NCBI GenBank assembly: GCA_035771165.1
Contig: JAWNZC010000348.1
Coordinates: 5,992,001 to 6,056,000, forward strand
DNA: 64,000 bases
From: Paragorgia papillata
Lineage: Eukaryota > Cnidaria > Anthozoa > Scleralcyonacea > Coralliidae
Direction of reading: 5' to 3'
Shown here piece by piece: positions 21,889-29,440 of this stretch. Each line of letters opens with the position of its first letter. Position 1 is the stretch's first letter. The translations under genes were made by a program, and so were the position numbers. The notes under the pieces were generated by a model. That model saw only the letters and a list, made by a program, of their open reading frames with translations, did not search any database and had not been told where the DNA came from.

Positions 21889-24113
21889 CCGATGACTTTG
21901 AACACAATGAAGCTGCCGCTCCAAATGATCACAAGAATACTAGCGATGTAATTTTAAAATTATCTCGTCACCATCCACGGTGTATTTAGTGTTTTTACCA
22001 TCCGTATACTGGCCTCTTGCATATCACGTCAGCTAAAGTCGCCATATTGGGTTGTAACTTTAAAGTGCCGACGTTAAGTGGATGGTTATGAGCTCTATCA
22101 GCTTATCAGTTATGCTGTCATGTTTTAACTCTGTCATGTTTCTACTCGCTCAGGTCAACAACTATTTTTTAAGACAAATAAAGAGTCAATGGAAATAGTC
22201 AAACATCGAGCAATATACCTCAGCAATAAGGCTTGGTCAACCCTTCTTCTTAAATGCAGTGTTTTCTGTTAATTTAGGCACAAGTTTAAGTTGAGGAATC
22301 CATTAGAACAATTTGTACTACCTTTACTTCTTTTTTTACCATTTTATATATTTTTTAAAATGTTCTTTCTAAATATGACGTACGCATGCAACTCAACGCA
22401 ATAGATAGTAAACCAACGTTAAGTTTAACTCATTCCTGTCCAAAGGCTTCTCCAGAGGTGAATAAAATGTCTGGCGTTAGCCAGAATAAAATACTAAAGA
22501 CCAATTCGGACAGGAAAGAGTTAGAGAGATAGTTTATAACTCATTCCTGTCCAAGGGCTTCTCCAGAGGTGAATAAAATCGTCTGGCGTTAGCCAGAATA
22601 AAATACTAAAGACCATGCAATTCGGACAGGAAAGAGTTAATGTAACTTCTTTGAAGTGACGGTCCGAGTTCACGGACCGATAAAACATGGTGTATGTATG
22701 TTTATATGCTTTATTATTGTTTTTATTTTTGTTAAAATTATAGGTTTGGTCGTCGAAAAGCACTTGTTGGTGGTTTGATTTTTTCAGCCATTGCATCTGT
22801 TATCTCTGTTTCTATACCAGTTGATAGATCAAATACAGGTTGGACTTCGTTTAAAGTAATCCTTTCTCTCTTTCTCCCCCCCCCCCAGCCCCCCCCCCCC
22901 CCCCCCCCCCCCCGTAGTTCCGTAGTTTAATTATTAGAATTCTCCGTAGTTGCCTGCACGTTGTAAAATATTTCACCATGACTTTTTAAATTATTCAGCT
23001 GAACAATGTCATTGACAGTGCGAAATAGCATTGGCTATTTTATATTTTGTTACTTTTTTACAAAAAACCTTTTGCATCTTTTTCATGTTTTATTCTTGTT
23101 CTTCAGGTTATACAGTTGGACGCATATTAATGGCAATGTTGTGCAAATACGCCATTCTTATTTCCTTTAACACCATTTACATCTTGAGTTCAGAATTATT
23201 TCCTACTTCAGTACGGTACGTGTTTTTTTCTTTTACTCTTTAGTAAACACTATTATAAACCAGTTGTGAGGCGGGATAATATTTATTTCATACATAAGGC
23301 TGAAGCTGTGTTATGTATAATAAGCTATGTTATGAAAGTTTTATCAGTATATTCTTTTAATTTTTTTTATTATTTTTTTATATCAGAACTATTGGTATGG
23401 GAACTTCTTCAGCTTGTGCAAGGGTTGGTTCCTTTTTGGCTCTCTATGTCGTTTGGTTGGTGAGAAACTTTATTAACGCCATAATTCATAGAAGGAATTT
23501 GCCCAATGACCTCCATATATATTCCTGCACTCGCAGGCCTCTTATATCAGTAGGGATACGGTTACGAAGTGACGACGAGAACGTTGAATGTTTATTTCTT
23601 AGTTTACAAACCAGTCAAAAAAGGCGGGAACGTCGTTGAACGGAAAGTTACTACGCAGTTGCAGTTAAGTTTTGAACAAACCGAAATTTTCATATAAGTT
23701 GCCGTATAAACTATATTTTAAGTAAGACAACCTCTACCCTTTGGTATTTACGGTAAAACAAAAGTAGTAAGTATCGTATCGTGGTGACGGATCGTTCCTT
23801 AATATAACTACTGATATAAACAGTTTAGGTTGGAGTTTTTGAAAAGAGTCCCATACATGGAGCAATCCATGTGTTGTGTTTATATATTGTGTTTATATCC
23901 TTATACTAGATTCGTATCCACGCTCTCCTACCATATTCCATAGTAGCTGTCCTTTGTGTGCTCACTGGATTTGTCTGCTTCAAGTGTTTACCAGAAACAG
24001 CGGATAAACCTACCCCTGAAACCATGGCGTCCATCATTGAGGTGAAGGAAGTTAAAAATAAGAAAAAGATGCACAATCCAGAAAATCAAGCTGAGAAGAT
24101 AGAATTAATATAG
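4302..24113 (+). CDS. SLC22-like organic-ion transporter, nine exons, complete
   Basis: Coding exons are 4302-4586, 13419-13647, 17097-17295, 18628-18840, 21449-21583, 22744-22838, 23107-23215, 23387-23459 and 23910-24113. All introns are GT-AG and phases match at every junction, giving 513 residues, the normal size for SLC22 (major facilitator superfamily). Residues 20-45 form TM1. A large extracellular loop follows with Cys52, Cys59, Cys76 and N-glycosylation sequons at Asn55 and Asn60. Residues 125-135 hold the MFS loop motif GHIADKIGRRK, residues 241-247 PESCRYL stand for the family's PESPRWL, 355-359 FGRRK repeats the loop motif in the second half, and 474-483 PETADKPTPE closes the fold. 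The family carries organic cations, carnitine, zwitterions or anions across the plasma membrane; the substrate here is unknown. The start ATG has A at -3 and G at +4. A tandem paralogue lies upstream. Confidence 0.92.
4821..4949. mobile_element. MITE-like perfect foldback
   Basis: Arms of about 60 bp mirror each other. The outer ACACGGTGGC pairs with GCACCCGTGT, and the inner GGATTTTATGTTCGAGTGG pairs with its complement. The palindromic centre is TGAGCGCTCA. Short, hairpin-forming and non-coding. Confidence 0.8.
5240..5290 (+). repeat. left copy of a 45-bp inverted repeat (pair at 11311-11352)
   Basis: GCCTGTTTATATGGAGCCG followed by AGTTACTCGGC reappears inverted at 11311-11352. The pair brackets about 6.1 kb inside intron 1. 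Either the pair marks the ends of a large decayed element or it is two separate relics of one MITE family. Confidence 0.5.
7533..7898. mobile_element. MITE with AGGGAGCTTAAGCAAG ends
   Basis: The 16-bp ends AGGGAGCTTAAGCAAG and CTTGCTTAAGCTCCCT are perfect inverted repeats and are flanked by ACT on both sides, a possible 3-bp target duplication. The 366-bp element has no coding sequence. A related left end (GGGGCCTTAAGCAAGCAC) occurs at about 17798. Confidence 0.75.
8466..8720 (+). repeat. degenerate TTAGGG-rich stretch
   Basis: GGTTAGG, TTTAGGG and GGGTTAGGG units alternate with GGGGGTTGTG blocks over about 250 bp. It resembles degenerate telomere-type repeat embedded in an intron. It is a weak array, without uniform unit length. 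Confidence 0.55.
9849..10953. mobile_element. 1.1-kb foldback transposon with arms of about 200 bp
   Basis: The left arm (9849-10052) and right arm (10740-10953) are diverged inverted copies. Both carry GTATACCAGTGAACTCGATG at the outer edge, an internal CCTGGAACGCTAACG-like stretch and a CACAAAATGTTTTTTACACGG stretch. The interior of about 690 bp has no recognisable transposase. It is a non-autonomous long-terminal-inverted-repeat element of unknown superfamily, nested within the 5240-11352 bracket. Confidence 0.8.
11311..11352 (-). repeat. right copy of the 45-bp inverted repeat (pair at 5240-5290)
   Basis: On the minus strand this reads GCCTGTTTATATGGGGCCG then AGTTACTCGGC, matching 5240-5290 with few changes. 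See that entry for interpretation. Confidence 0.5.
11754..11843. repeat. short hairpin
   Basis: ATTGTCGATTTCAGC and its exact complement are separated by about 60 bp. Its origin is unknown. Confidence 0.5.
11975..12260 (+). repeat. decayed CTACTTTCGGGG minisatellite
   Basis: Irregular units such as CGCTACTTTCGGGGGGG, TTACTTTAGGGG and TTACTTTTGGGGGG recur over about 285 bp. They match the tighter array at 63530-64000, so one minisatellite family occurs at both ends of the window. Confidence 0.65.
12404..12423 (+). repeat. poly-G run
   Basis: A run of 20 G residues lies in intron 1. Downstream (about 12489-12700) the motif GGGATAGGGTAT appears three times and a one-base variant once, at irregular spacing. 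Confidence 0.9.
13419..13647 (+). CDS. SLC22-like gene, exon 2
   Basis: This encodes residues 96-171. It covers the end of the extracellular loop (Cys100), TM2, the loop motif GHIADKIGRRK, and TM3-TM4. The acceptor is TTTTGTCTAG; the donor G|GTATGT leaves phase 1. Confidence 0.92.
13905..14957 (-). mobile_element. decayed hAT-like element bordered by ATCGGCCGATT repeats
   Basis: Both ends carry clustered CGATTAATCGGC/ATCGGCCGAT motifs (13908-14010 and 14850-14957). Between them, on the minus strand, lies a broken reading frame described separately. Together they suggest one old DNA transposon. The borders are approximate. Confidence 0.45.
14340..14640 (-). pseudogene. hAT transposase C-terminal relic (frameshifted)
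   Basis: On the minus strand one frame reads VEEEIDAFLALPLL. A second frame then continues with YVWWQAKKLVYPNLNIS. The order of an acidic ExEID stretch, a WW pair and YPxL is the hallmark of the hAT dimerisation region of BED-finger transposases. The frame change and stop codons show it is dead. No N-terminal BED finger or DDE residues are visible, so the assignment rests on the short C-terminal pattern alone. Confidence 0.45.
15061..15185 (+). repeat. (CAC)n then (CAA)n microsatellite
   Basis: This is a trinucleotide array, CAC-rich then CAA-rich, in intron 2. Frames read poly-Gly on the minus strand but are not genes. Confidence 0.95.
15518..16086. mobile_element. pogo/Tigger-like MITE
   Basis: The left end CAGTAGAACCTGAGTTTTAC is mirrored by GTAAAACTCAGGTTCTAC at the right. 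A CAGTAGAACC start next to TA is typical of pogo/Tigger elements (Tc1-mariner superfamily). The last bases on the right have mutated, so the TA duplication is only visible on the left. The 0.57-kb body has no transposase. Confidence 0.65.
16565..16746. mobile_element. MITE-like foldback with AAACATACCGCTCC ends
   Basis: AATAAAACATACCGCTCC and its complement form the ends. Matching continues inward through a TTATAA box to CGTTTGACGT / ACGTCAAACG. Non-coding. Confidence 0.75.
17097..17295 (+). CDS. SLC22-like gene, exon 3
   Basis: This encodes residues 172-237 plus part of Trp238. It spans TM4-TM6, with the charged turn EYSGIRHRSWAG that stands for the E(x)6R pattern of SLC22. The acceptor is CTGTAG and the donor TG|GTAAGT leaves phase 2. 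Confidence 0.9.
17296..18627 (+). other. intron 3 of the SLC22-like gene
   Basis: About 17500-17720 is a copy of the dispersed repeat seen near 805-1075. A left end like that of the 7533-7898 MITE sits near 17798. A foldback element lies at 18361-18535. No coding sequence is seen. Confidence 0.6.
18361..18535. mobile_element. MITE-like foldback with ACCGTATTCATAAAGAT ends
   Basis: ACCGTATTCATAAAGAT at the left pairs with ATCTTTATGAGTACGGT at the right (imperfectly), and inner TTAAATTAGCCT pairs with AGGCTAATTTAA. Non-coding. Confidence 0.6.
18628..18840 (+). CDS. SLC22-like gene, exon 4
   Basis: This completes Trp238 and encodes residues 239-308, plus part of Trp309. It begins FLPESCRYLLVNKR, the SLC22 signature in modified form (usual PESPRWL), and continues through the long cytosolic loop rich in Lys and Glu. 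The acceptor is CATACAG and the donor TG|GTAAGT leaves phase 2. Confidence 0.92.
18850..19242 (+). repeat. dispersed repeat, inverted relative to 32971-33312
   Basis: The left part (TCTATAAAACGGTAGTATGT...), the central ATTTCATT-type microsatellite and the right part (ACTAATAAAATTTATAATCG...) all reappear as reverse complement at 32971-33312. It is a non-coding interspersed repeat with an expanded simple-repeat core. Confidence 0.8.
20187..20340. mobile_element. MITE-like foldback with CTACTTTC ends
   Basis: Arms of about 60 bp mirror each other. They contain CATAATGCTTTGCGTTTT with TTACAACCTCGTACCCAGGC on the left and their complements on the right. Non-coding. Confidence 0.75.
20520..21050. 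mobile_element. nested foldback: diverged outer arms around a tight inner palindrome
   Basis: The outer arms (about 20520-20680 and 20880-21050) are diverged inverted copies sharing AGTAGAGCG, GCTTCCGAA and TACCACGTG motifs. Inside lies a much better conserved palindrome (20716-20888) with 60-bp arms. The different divergence of inner and outer arms suggests two events of different age. Confidence 0.7.
20716..20888. repeat. inner palindrome containing a hammerhead-core-like sequence
   Basis: The arms carry ACGTAGTTTCTAACGTTTCG and its complement. The right half contains CTGACGA (20814-20820), then a possible stem of GGGC/GCTC, then GAAA (20834-20837), the core order of a hammerhead ribozyme. 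Stem I is not convincing, so activity is doubtful. Confidence 0.5.
21449..21583 (+). CDS. SLC22-like gene, exon 5
   Basis: This completes Trp309 and encodes residues 310-353 plus part of Lys354. It includes TM7 and the pattern YYTVTYGSIYLGGNIYLNF, matching the LVYYGLxLxxxxLGGNIYxNF region of SLC22. The acceptor TTTGAG|G is a weak match (poor pyrimidine tract near the AG), but phase and family alignment support it. The donor is CAA|GTGAGT. Confidence 0.85.
21747..21887 (+). repeat. (CAAA)n/(CAGA)n microsatellite
   Basis: This is a tetranucleotide array in intron 5. All frames across it are open for long distances, which produces spurious Lys-Gln-Thr-Asn or Phe-Val-Cys-Leu translations. Confidence 0.97.
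22427..22639 (+). repeat. tandem pair of a 100-bp repeat (GTCTGGCGTTAGCC family)
   Basis: Two copies (22427-22524 and 22539-22639) begin AACTCATTCCTGTCC and end GGACAGGAAAGAGTT, so each unit is itself bounded by inverted ends. The inner motif CTGGCGTTAG...GTAAAATACTAAAGA recurs at 35450-35490 and 51430-51470. The related form ...GCCAGACGATTTTACT recurs at about 34880 and 43110-43760. Confidence 0.8.
22744..22838 (+). CDS. SLC22-like gene, exon 6
   Basis: This completes Lys354 and encodes residues 355-385 plus one base of Gly386. It contains FGRRKALVGG, the second-half MFS loop motif. The donor ACAG|GTTGGA is chosen because phase 1 is needed to join exon 7. A later GT at 22857 would break the frame. 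Confidence 0.85.
22876..22914 (+). repeat. poly-C run in intron 6
   Basis: A nearly pure C tract with one AG interruption lies in the 268-bp intron between exons 6 and 7. Confidence 0.9.
23107..23215 (+). CDS. SLC22-like gene, exon 7
   Basis: This encodes residues 387-421 plus part of Arg422. The end reads NTIYILSSELFPTSVR, matching the SLC22 stretch (xxIYxYTxELYPTxxR). The acceptor is TTCTTCAG and the donor CG|GTACGT leaves phase 2. Confidence 0.92.
23387..23459 (+). CDS. SLC22-like gene, exon 8
   Basis: This completes Arg422 and encodes residues 423-446, TIGMGTSSACARVGSFLALY and onward. It matches the SLC22 segment RxxGxGxxSxxxRxGxxxAP. The donor is TTG|GTGAGA, phase 0. Confidence 0.9.
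23910..24113 (+). CDS. SLC22-like gene, exon 9
   Basis: This encodes residues 447-513: the last membrane segment, the closing motif LPETADKPTPET and a basic/acidic cytosolic tail, then stop TAG at 24111-24113. It is near-identical to the exon at 563-799 up to the tail. The flanking intron sequence is also shared. Confidence 0.92.
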   Translation: MRIHALLPYSIVAVLCVLTGFVCFKCLPETADKPTPETMASIIEVKEVKNKKKMHNPENQAEKIELI

Positions 24114-24228
24114 AAGATTGATTTTGAGCTATATCCTTAGACAAAAATCGTTGGAGCACCTACGCTGCACTTATTTTATCTTCAACCCCCGTCCCTCGCT
24201 TCAATGTTGAAAAATTGCATGAATGCGT

Positions 24229-24680
24229 TTACAGAGGATTTCACATGCATAACTTTTGAAGAATACGTTCCGAAGTTTGTTTGTTATTTCCGAAGTTGGT
24301 CACGAACTTGGCAAATTCATTACGTAGTTGCCAATCAGGTCGTTGCGAACTTCGAAACGAAGTTGCGAGATTGCGAAGTTTGAAATTTGAGTAGTTAAAA
24401 TCATCAGATCGATTTGATCCGAGGTCCAGCAATTTCAGCTGAAGTCTACTAGTAAATTGATTTGCCGTCAAGTTTATCCTTGAATTTTATATCCATGTCG
24501 ACAATTCTTCCATATTTACTCTACGTCCAACAGGGAACTTCGAAATGATGAAACAACGAGCAAGTTCGCAACTTCGTTTCGAAGTTCACATGCAACCCGA
24601 TTGCCTACTAATGAATTTGCCAAGTTCGTGGCCAACTTTGAAACGCCTTCGTCAAAAGTTATGTGAAATCCTCCGTAAAC
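24229..24680. mobile_element. foldback element rich in CGAAGTT
   Basis: The left end (ACAGAGGATTTCACAT) and right end (ATGTGAAATCCTCCGTAAA) are inverted. Arms of about 150 bp share GAACTTGGCAAATTCATTA and repeated CGAAGTTG words. Half of a related element occurs at about 14653-14760. Confidence 0.75.
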
Positions 24681-25354
24681 CTTTTGCAGATGATGAAAAG
24701 TAAAAAATACCACTGTTAGTACGGTACAACATTGATAGGGGGGGGGGGGGGGGCGGAGCATTAAGTGTCCCAACAATATTGTCTGGAATTGTATTGCTGT
24801 CGATTTCACAGCTGAGAATTTCACGAAACCTTATATAATTTTCGTTAAAATCATTCCATATTGTATCTTAATATAAATCTGTCATTTTCTTTTGCAAATT
24901 CATGAATATTATTAGCTAACTGTCCAGTCTAGTCTTTTTGGTTATTACAGTTATATACCACGGTTCTTATACCTTTCCATACGTACTAACACTTCTGTCG
25001 TAATTACTCAATGCTAATTATGGTATTAAATAAAGTCTGTCTTGTCTTGTCTTTCTCGCCTAACACCAGTTGAAAATATTAGCAACCATTAATTTTAATG
25101 TACCTTTACTTAACATGAAGTCCAACGTATATACCTGACAGAATGTTTCCAATATCTCACACTTTTAACATTCGCATTTCATATAACTGCTCTTTTGATC
25201 GAAATTTTGTTGTGTGGTGGAGATAGGTTGGATAAGTCTTTGTACTTTTATGAGTGTTTTACGTCTTACGTAAGGCGTGTCTTGTCTAGCTAAGCCGTGT
25301 CTTATCGGCTCCCATATATGGAATGCTAAAGCGGCAAAAATTCAAGATATTTTT

Positions 25355-25815
25355 TCCCAAGAAGCTTTTTTTCAATCAACAAGCCTTTTTCTTTATCAAG
25401 AAACTTTTTGCAATCAAAAATTTCTATTTCGATCAAGAATCCTTTTTTCTACCAAGAAGTTGTTAGTTCGATCAAGAATTTTTTTTTCGATCAAGAATTT
25501 TTTTTCGATCAAGAAGTATTTTTTCTTCGATCAAGAAATATTTTTTCTTCGATCAATTAAGAAATTTTTTTTTTCGATCAACAAGTTTTTCTCGATCAAG
25601 AAGTACTTTTTCGACCAAGAAATTTTTTTTTCGATCCAGAAATTATTTTTTTCGATCCAGAATTTTTTTTTTTCGATCAAGAAGTACTTTTTCCGATCAA
25701 GAAATTTTTTTTCGATCCAGAAATATATTTTTTCAATCCAAAAATAATTTTTTTCGATCAAGAAATTTTTTTTTTCGATCAAGAATTTTTTTTTTCGATC
25801 AAGAAGTTTTTATAC
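25355..25815 (+). repeat. minisatellite of TTTTTTCGATCAAGAA units
   Basis: More than 20 imperfect units of roughly 16-21 bp (poly-T followed by CGATCAAGAA or CGATCCAGAA) run in tandem. The long Phe/Lys/Ile/Arg translations in several frames on both strands are products of the repeat. Confidence 0.9.
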
Positions 25816-26268
25816 CTCGTATCCAGGGTCTTCTCTTTTTACTTCTAAAATGGCGAAGTCCTTGGGTGTGATGTTGAAATGAAATGAAATGCTGTTTATG
25901 TTTTATCTTAATAGCATATTTTATTTGCCATGTCTAAGACAACTGGTTAAGCAATAGAAAAGCTGGAAAAGTTAAGCTGGAAAAATAGAAATATTGTGGT
26001 TTATGGTGTATGAATAATTAGTACCAGATCTATCATTACAGCATTGGGCATGCGTATTGATGCAGTATCAATCCCACATTTTATGCTCAACGTTCAGCGT
26101 AACAAATTGCTGACTCAACCAACAGATTTTGATGATTTTCTTTGGTTTGCCTTCCTCTCGTAAACTACGTGGAGCGAAAAGCAAACCCTTGCTCTCCTTC
26201 CCGTATGTGGGCGCTACCGGCGTTACCATACGAGATAGTTGTAGCAGGCACCCTATGAATTGGGCAAT

Positions 26269-26336
26269 TATAAATTCATAGGGATTATATATATAAGCCC
26301 GGGGCTTATATATATATAATCCCTATGAATTTATAA
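26269..26336. repeat. near-perfect 68-bp palindrome
   Basis: ATAAATTCATAGGGATTATA and its complement flank an (AT)n-CCCGGGG-(AT)n centre. There is almost no loop, so it would extrude as a cruciform. Confidence 0.85.
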
Positions 26337-27069
26337 TGCGGGATTTATGGGATATAAATACCGACTTGATCGTGTTTTAATGGTCTTTATATGTACAGTA
26401 GCTGTATAAGTAAATCGATCAAACCTGAGATGGTTTCAAGTGATAATAAAATTTATCAAGTCATTTTCTAGTGATGTATTTTTGACAGCTAATAATGGGA
26501 CTTGCGAAATGCCTTGTTTATCGAGAACTTGTATTATATCTATCAATAGTATAGAAAGCTTGGTAAAATATTTTAAATTTTCTTCGTGTTTTCCTTCCTA
26601 AGGACATAATTTTACGTTTTAAAATGAAAGGAGTCAGAATGTAATCTGATACATTTTACAGAAGTGCAGGTTGAGTACTTCCTGTTCTTGCGTGTTGTAA
26701 ATATCAACTGAAGTCTTGTTAGCAGTGTATACAATATCTTATATCTGTGCATGATATTTTTTTAATCAATTAATATTTTGTGTGACATTTTATTAACACA
26801 AATACTGTGCACAAATGTGCAACATGTATTAAGTACCAAACAAAGTGAACTATAATTAGATATTTATACGACTATATTAATAACCTGGGTGAGTGAAAAT
26901 TACTATTGATTTTCACTATTAAGCAGCTATTGATAGCAATTTCAGACGTATCGAGAAGAACAGTTTACATAAGCACATTTACAGTTACTCTTAAAGCACA
27001 CATTAAGTACTGGTACTACAGTAAGTAGTGTTACTGCATGTATGTAGGAATTTTGAAGTTATCAGCATG

Positions 27070-27170
27070 CAGTAGACACATGTACGCACTGCGTACCTAT
27101 TTTTACAAGTAAGTTTCTCACAACGTCAGTGGACACATGCACACATTGTGTGCCTATTTTTAGTTCTTGT
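27070..27170 (-). repeat. two copies of a GTACGC(N3)GCGTAC dyad repeat
   Basis: On the minus strand the block AGGTACGCAGTGCGTACATG followed by TGTCTACTGC is repeated about 60 bp away in decayed form. The same dyad plus ATGT occurs at 28312-28331, 40016-40034 and 55985-56003. Function unknown. Confidence 0.55.
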
Positions 27171-28687
27171 CGTTTACATTTGCTGTGGGCTTCTTCGTGT
27201 TTTTCGATCGGTTTCATCAAATGTTGGCCTTGTCGCTGTATCGTTAGTATCGTTGACACAATCACACTTCATATATTTTTAATCACTAACGTAGCCTCGC
27301 GCAGGGCCATCGAGAGCCAGGATGGGCCCTGGGTCAAACGTTGCAGCCAGGCCCACCGAAATTAATACCATCATTATCGAACATTCTAAACGCCAATCTT
27401 TACATCAGAAATAGAATAACATAATTGAAAATTAGGATTTAGGAAGCAATATAACTCCTCGCAACTTGAATTAACCATACAGCAATAATACATTTTTTGT
27501 ACTAAAATGTTACGGGCCCTTTTGTACTAAAATATTATCGACGCTACTGGTAAAACATATAATTGATAGCACGCATGCATATATGCCGTTTGATTTCAAC
27601 AAAATATATTAATGGAAATGATTTGTGATAAAATCTGTTTTTGTTATTAATGTTAATAGATTCTTTAAAAAATACCTAAAAATAAAAATAATATGATTCT
27701 GGGCAATGAGCAATATTATAAGCAAGACATTCCCGATCAAGAATGTATATTCAGCGTTCGGCAGTCCCTCTAGAACTTCGATGCGGGTTTAATTAAGATG
27801 AATCGGTAAATAATTATATATAACATGTAGATTGTAGAATATTTTAATGACAAAAACAAATTATAAATAGATATGATTGAATAATAGTCAAGGTAAACGC
27901 GCTGAAATTAATTAGAATAGCGGTATGCAACTAGTATATTAGAATAGCATATTGTCTAAAGAGGGTTTAATTCAAATCAGCTACAAAAATCTGGGAAAAT
28001 ATTCCCAGTGATTTAAAAACCCTTTCTGTTTCAATGTAAAAAATATTAAGTCACCATGGTTGATCTGAATTTCATTCTCGTATTATACAATGTCTATTTT
28101 CTTACTTCGACACGATCTTAATATTTCATCCTCTGCTGATCCCCAACTTATTAATATGTCAAGGCAGTGATTAAACTCGAAAGCTTTATACTTTAATTAC
28201 ACTCTCACATATGTATATTCTTTCATAAAATATTTTGTTTTATATTTAACTCTGATTTATTTATGTATCACTATGTAAACTTTGTATTTTTCATTGTAAG
28301 TATTAACAAAAGGTACGCATAGCGTACATGTATCTGCGCTGAACACATTAGAACAGAATTTATAGCCTATAAATAGTGCCTATTATGAAACAATGGCACA
28401 AACTCGAGGTTGACATGAAATCGTAATGCATTCACTATCATCCCTGATATTCAACCTCGATTTCAAACCATTGTTTATGCCCAATGAAGCAAATTTGGGA
28501 AATGTCTAAAGCACTCATATTACTCTAGTTATCATACATTTCTTGCATCTTTTGTTTGTTGTATTTACAAGGATGCTACTAGGGTAAACCAGCCACCAGG
28601 GTTACCCTAGTAGCCAGGTTATGTTTTGTCCTTGTAAATGCATTTGGTAGGGATAATGTGCCTACCTGCCACCTGCCTACTTGTTAT

Positions 28688-28896
28688 TAGCCTGGTACCC
28701 TGGCCCAATTTCAAAAGAAATATGGGCCAGGTAACCACTAATCTCATTCTCGCGTCATCAGGGCTAAATCCACTTATGACGATTGCAGTTTTACTCATAG
28801 CCACTGAAAACGCGCGAAATTTTAACCAATAGGAAAGCAGAAGTCTTTAGTGGTTACCTGGCCCATATTCTTTGATTGGGCCAGGGTACCAGGCTA
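28688..28896. mobile_element. MITE with 9-bp target-site duplication
   Basis: The 209-bp element begins TAGCCTGGTACCCTGGCCCA and ends with its near-complement. It is bounded on both sides by ACTTGTTAT (28679-28687 and 28897-28905), a 9-bp direct repeat. Nine-base duplications are characteristic of Mutator-like elements; superfamily assignment is an inference. It sits inside a wider foldback of GCTAGGGTAACC-type motifs (28573-28975). Confidence 0.8.
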
Positions 28897-29091
28897 ACTT
28901 GTTATTAGTGCTTGGTAACCAGGTCTAATAAAGTTGACCTACCCTAACTTTGACTCGGGTGCTAGGGTAACCCTACCCTCTTGTAAAATTTAAACTTGTT
29001 CAGTGAACTTAATAACTAATAAATGAATGAGATAACAAGCCAATCCCGTGATATTAAAGAAAATAAATCGTGGGTCAGATCGTGGTTTATT

Positions 29092-29440
29092 AGATACAAC
29101 TTTGTCAACTTACAACAACCTAATATTCATTAAATAGGCACTGCTAATAAACTTGATTGCTTTAAAAATGTAAAAGAATGCTACCTGTACATGTTGTGAA
29201 ATATATACTTGTTAGTCTTATTAATAAGGCAGTGAGGTTGTTTACCTGACATGTATGGCACGTATCTATAAGCTAAATAGAAAAATCTAGTTCGAAATCT
29301 TGGATTGTTTATTAGATACAACTTTATACTGCAAGCAGTCAATGAGTACATGTGTGTACTGTTAAATACACTTGATGGCATTAAAAATGTAAAATGATGC
29401 TACCGGTTGTGAAATAAATACTTGTAAGTTTCCTCCAAAG
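29092..29440 (+). repeat. diverged tandem duplication, about 200-bp unit
   Basis: GTTTATTAGATACAACTTT, then TTAAAAATGTAAAA, then GATGCTACC-like and GTTGTGAAAT blocks occur in the same order in both halves. Non-coding. Confidence 0.6.

Larger units (their letters stand above)
21584..22743 (+). other. intron 5 of the SLC22-like gene
   Basis: It contains a CAAA/CAGA microsatellite (21747-21887) and a tandem duplication of a 100-bp unit (22427-22639). The rest, 21890-22420, shows nothing recognisable. Confidence 0.6.

Noticed and set aside
21657..21951. Open frames rich in Lys-Gln-Thr-Asn and in Phe-Val-Cys-Leu
   Set aside because: Produced by the (CAAA)n microsatellite, whose units have no stop codon in several frames.
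25277..25782. 156-codon frame rich in Phe/Ile/Arg/Lys
   Set aside because: It follows the TTTTCGATCAAGAA minisatellite, and both strands are open for the same reason.
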